From contig JAFTTI010000014.1 in NCBI GenBank assembly GCA_017466865.1, positions 62,001 to 126,000 of the forward strand: a stretch of 64,000 nucleotides of DNA, written 5' to 3'. The notes under the pieces are model-generated. The model saw only the letters and a program-made list of their open reading frames with translations, did no database searches and was not told where the DNA came from. Positions within the stretch are counted from its first letter, which is position 1. The number at the start of each line of letters is the position of its first letter. A program made the translations under genes and the position numbers. Source of the DNA: Oscillospiraceae bacterium (lineage in GTDB: Bacteria > Bacillota > Clostridia > Oscillospirales > Ruminococcaceae). Positions 61,707 through 64,000 of the stretch are shown piece by piece.

Positions 61707-61952
61707 ATGGAAGGAAAATATCAGTGCCCTTGCTGTAAAAATTACACTTTAGATGAAGAACCGTATAACCACACTTATGAAATCTGTCCCGTTTGTTTCT
61801 GGGAAGATGACACATCAGATGACAACGAAATTTCAGAGGCAAATGGCGGACTTACACTTATCGAAGCAAGACAGAATTATGAAAATTTTGGTGCTTGCGA
61901 TGAAAAGTTTGAAGGTGTTGTCGAACTTATGGAAGAAGACGGTATTGTTTAA
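61707..61952 (+). CDS. CPCC-family cysteine-rich small protein
   Basis: The 81-residue protein begins with KYQCPCCKNYTLDEEPYNHTYE and continues ICPVCFWEDD, two CxxC-type pairs that probably bind zinc, followed by EARQNYENFGACDEKF. This is the Cys_rich_CPCC family, whose members often occur next to toxin-like genes. It follows the toxin-like lipoprotein by 12 bp behind GTAGGAGG. It may be the cytoplasmic partner or antidote, or an unrelated zinc protein. Confidence 0.88.
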   Translation: MEGKYQCPCCKNYTLDEEPYNHTYEICPVCFWEDDTSDDNEISEANGGLTLIEARQNYENFGACDEKFEGVVELMEEDGIV

Positions 61953-61976
61953 TTTGCATAAAATTTAATAACAATT

Positions 61977-62004
61977 ATGGGGTATTTTATAGAAAATACC
62001 CCAT
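61977..62004 (+). terminator. Terminator after the CPCC gene
   Basis: ATGGGGTATTTT (61977-61988) pairs perfectly with 61993-62004, followed by TTCTATT. Confidence 0.82.
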
Positions 62005-62009
62005 TTCTA

Positions 62010-62038
62010 TTGAATAAACATAATTGCAATAGTATAAT
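62010..62038 (+). promoter_or_regulatory. Promoter of the EF-G-like gene
   Basis: TTGAAT (62010-62015), 17-bp spacer, TATAAT (62033-62038). Confidence 0.75.
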
Positions 62039-62087
62039 AATAGAATAGTGAAAGCTAAAAATTCATAATGTTTGGAGTGTTACTCAA

Positions 62088-64000
62088 ATGAAACAGTATA
62101 GTTCTGAAAACATCAAAAATATTGCCATTGCAGGCCATGCAGGTTCGGGCAAGACTTCACTTGCTGAGGCTCTTCTTTTCAAGGCAAAGGCAACAGACAG
62201 ACTCGGAAAGGTTGCCGATGGCAATACAGTTTGTGATTTCGATCCCGAAGAAGTTAAAAGACAGACTACTCTCTCATCAAAGCTCGCTACATTTGAATAT
62301 GATAATATCAAGTTCAATATTATGGATACTCCCGGTCTTTTCGATTTCGAAAACGGAGTATGTGAAAGCATAAAGGCCTGTGGAACAACTCTTATCACAG
62401 TTTCTGCAAAGTCAGGCGTTAAAGTCGGAACAGAAAAGGCTTATGCCAGAACACTTGCCGAAAAGAAATCATCAATGTTTGTTATTACAAAGATTGACGA
62501 TGAAAATGCAAATTTCTATAATGTTCTTACAGAACTCAAGACAGTTTTCGGCCCCTCTGTATGTCCTGTTGTTGTTCCCGTTATCAAGAACTCACAGATT
62601 ATCGCTTATGTAAACCTCATCGAAATGAAGGCTTATCAGTATGACGAAAAGGGAAATGCAAACGAAATTCCTATGCCTACAGATGAACTTTCAGATAAGA
62701 TTGATTATCGTCTTGATGGTCTTATAAACGCTATTTCAGAAGCCGTTGCCGAAACAGATGAAGCAATGTTTGAAAAGTTCTTCTCAGGCGAACAGTTCAC
62801 ACAGAAAGAACTTGTTGACGGTATTCATAAGGCTATGAACGAAGGCAAAATAACTCCAGTTGTATGTTGTTCATCAACAACACTCGCAGGTGTTGATATG
62901 CTTCTTAAGGAATTCTCACTCCTCGTTCCTTTCGCATCAGAAAAGGATATGTGCATAGCAACAGACAAGAGTGGCGATATTCTTGAAATTCCTCTCGATG
63001 TAAATGCTCCTCTCGCAGCATTTGTATACAAGACAGTTGTTGACCCATTTGTAGGAAAGATGTCCTACATAAAGGTAAGAGCAGGTGTTCTTAATGCTAA
63101 CTCTGAAGTTATCAACGCGACAACAGGTCAGGTTGAAAAGATAGGCAAACTCTATGCTCTCTGCGGAAAGAAACAGGAAGAAGTTTCAGCAGCAGAAGCA
63201 GGTGACATTGTTGTTGCAACAAAACTTATGGCAGGAACATCAGATACTCTCTGCGACTCATCAAGAGTTGTTTCAATAGAAGAAACAATCTTCCCGAAGC
63301 CTTGCTATTCAATGGCTGTAAAGGCTAAGGCACAGGGCGATGAAAGTAAGATCAGCTCAGGTATGCAGAAACTTACCGAAGAAGATATGACTCTTACATA
63401 CACTCAGGACCCCGTTACAATCGAAATGATTCTTTCAGGTCTCGGTGAACAGCATCTTGAAGTTGCGGTTGCAAAACTCAAGAATAAGTTTGGCGTCGAT
63501 GTTGAACTTACTGTTCCTAAGGTTGCATATAAGGAAACAATCACAAAGAAGGTTAAGGTTCAGGGTAGACATAAGAAACAGTCAGGCGGACACGGACAGT
63601 TCGGTGATGTATGGATCGAATTTGAACCCTGTGTTTCAGATACACTCGTATTCGAAGAAAAAATCTTCGGCGGCGCTGTTCCTAAGAACTTCTTCCCCGC
63701 AGTTGAAAAGGGACTTCAGGATTGCGTAAAGAAAGGCGTTCTCGCAGGATGCCCTGTTGTTGGTCTTAAGGCGATTCTCGTTGACGGTTCTTACCACGCA
63801 GTAGACAGTTCTGAAATGGCATTCAAGATTGCTGCTTCAATCGCTTATAAGGAAGGTCTTAAACAGGCTGAACCCGTTATCCTTGAACCAATAGGCACTC
63901 TTCGTGTAACAGCACCCGACGATAACACAGGTGACATTATGGGCGATCTTAACAAGCGTCGCGGAAGAGTTCTCGGAATGAACCCTGTTGCAACAGGAAT
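62088..64000 (+). CDS. EF-G-like translation GTPase paralogue (partial, C-terminus beyond window)
   Basis: The open frame runs from the ATG at 62088 (GGAG upstream) to the window edge, 637 codons. G1 is AGHAGSGKTSLAEALLF, G3 MDTPGLFDFE, and G4 reads TKID instead of the canonical NKMD. Domains II-IV follow, with GLGEQHLEVAVAKLKNKFG and SGGHGQFGDVWIEFEP, and the start of domain V (LEPIGTLRVTAPDD). The altered G4 and the RQTTL switch in place of RGITI point to the EF-G-like (FusA2-type) paralogue group, not the main EF-G. Its role in ribosome rescue or recycling is unclear. Confidence 0.93.
   Translation, partial: MKQYSSENIKNIAIAGHAGSGKTSLAEALLFKAKATDRLGKVADGNTVCDFDPEEVKRQTTLSSKLATFEYDNIKFNIMDTPGLFDFENGVCESIKACGTTLITVSAKSGVKVGTEKAYARTLAEKKSSMFVITKIDDENANFYNVLTELKTVFGPSVCPVVVPVIKNSQIIAYVNLIEMKAYQYDEKGNANEIPMPTDELSDKIDYRLDGLINAISEAVAETDEAMFEKFFSGEQFTQKELVDGIHKAMNEGKITPVVCCSSTTLAGVDMLLKEFSLLVPFASEKDMCIATDKSGDILEIPLDVNAPLAAFVYKTVVDPFVGKMSYIKVRAGVLNANSEVINATTGQVEKIGKLYALCGKKQEEVSAAEAGDIVVATKLMAGTSDTLCDSSRVVSIEETIFPKPCYSMAVKAKAQGDESKISSGMQKLTEEDMTLTYTQDPVTIEMILSGLGEQHLEVAVAKLKNKFGVDVELTVPKVAYKETITKKVKVQGRHKKQSGGHGQFGDVWIEFEPCVSDTLVFEEKIFGGAVPKNFFPAVEKGLQDCVKKGVLAGCPVVGLKAILVDGSYHAVDSSEMAFKIAASIAYKEGLKQAEPVILEPIGTLRVTAPDDNTGDIMGDLNKRRGRVLGMNPVATG

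Noticed and set aside
1..64000. tRNA, rRNA, prophage or transposase genes
   Set aside because: I looked for tRNA-like cloverleaf ends, rRNA text and transposase or integrase motifs and saw none; a tRNA scan would be more reliable than reading by eye.

Overview
The window comes from a low-GC, endospore-forming Bacillota genome, most likely an anaerobic gut-type member of the class Clostridia (the order Oscillospirales is a guess from gene style). Supporting signs are sporulation genes (spoVT, spoVAD, spoVAE, spoIVB, yabP, yabQ), a GTP-type PEP carboxykinase, many sigma-A promoters of TTGACA/TATAAT type, frequent intrinsic terminators, and AAGGAG-type ribosome binding sites. I saw no rRNA or tRNA gene. 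All database-style names are from family recognition by eye.

Layout. 1-1316: the start of a DUF1538 membrane protein, cut by the window edge. 1490-6800: a reduced type II CRISPR-Cas9 locus with a minus-strand tracrRNA inside the cas9 leader, an apparently intact 1350-residue Cas9, a cas1 remnant where cas1-cas2-csn2 should be, and an array of nine full repeats plus one truncated repeat. 6848-13801: a GNAT-RibD fusion, an XRE/DUF6442 pair with palindromic operators, an HD-GYP protein, cysteine synthase, a MerR-TipAS regulator, spoVT and a MIF-like tautomerase. 13807-18498: an operon of two BMP/PnrA-type binding proteins and a hybrid sensor kinase. 18674-25743: a six-gene arginine-to-spermidine operon (speA, speE, carboxynorspermidine dehydrogenase, nspC, aguA, aguB) behind a roughly 300-nt leader RNA with an intrinsic terminator.

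25775-26057 holds MITE/REP-like repeats. 26099-33153: a TPM-like membrane protein, a patatin-like protein, a chemotaxis receptor, a polar amino-acid ABC transporter and a small lipoprotein that looks frameshifted. 33185-35361: spoVAD-spoVAE and a DUF6512 gene bracketed by perfect 45-bp inverted repeats. 35421-46507: TrkH/TrkA potassium uptake, dusB, polA-rimI-tsaD-CPBP protease, and pckG. 46579-48393: a predicted lipoprotein with an unusual N-terminal extension paired with a radical SAM/SPASM enzyme, the best candidate for an undescribed modification system. 48404-54223: spoIVB, lacI-ahcY, an FkbM-like protein, a small membrane protein and a DUF378 gene. 54328-54502: a candidate small RNA. 54587-62004: metG, tatD, yabP-yabQ-divIC-S1 protein, an amidohydrolase, an orphan fumarase alpha subunit, and a toxin-like lipoprotein with a CPCC partner. 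62088-end: an EF-G paralogue, cut by the edge.

The most general observation is architectural. At spoVT, spoVAD and yabP (all sporulation genes), and at two small membrane-protein genes, the Shine-Dalgarno sequence forms the right arm of a perfect 11-14 bp inverted repeat whose left arm lies upstream of the gene's own promoter or leader. Only read-through transcripts would contain both arms, so the start site would be hidden in them but free in transcripts from the gene's own promoter. At spoVT and spoVAD the promoter between the arms looks sigma-G-like, and at yabP it looks sigma-E-like.
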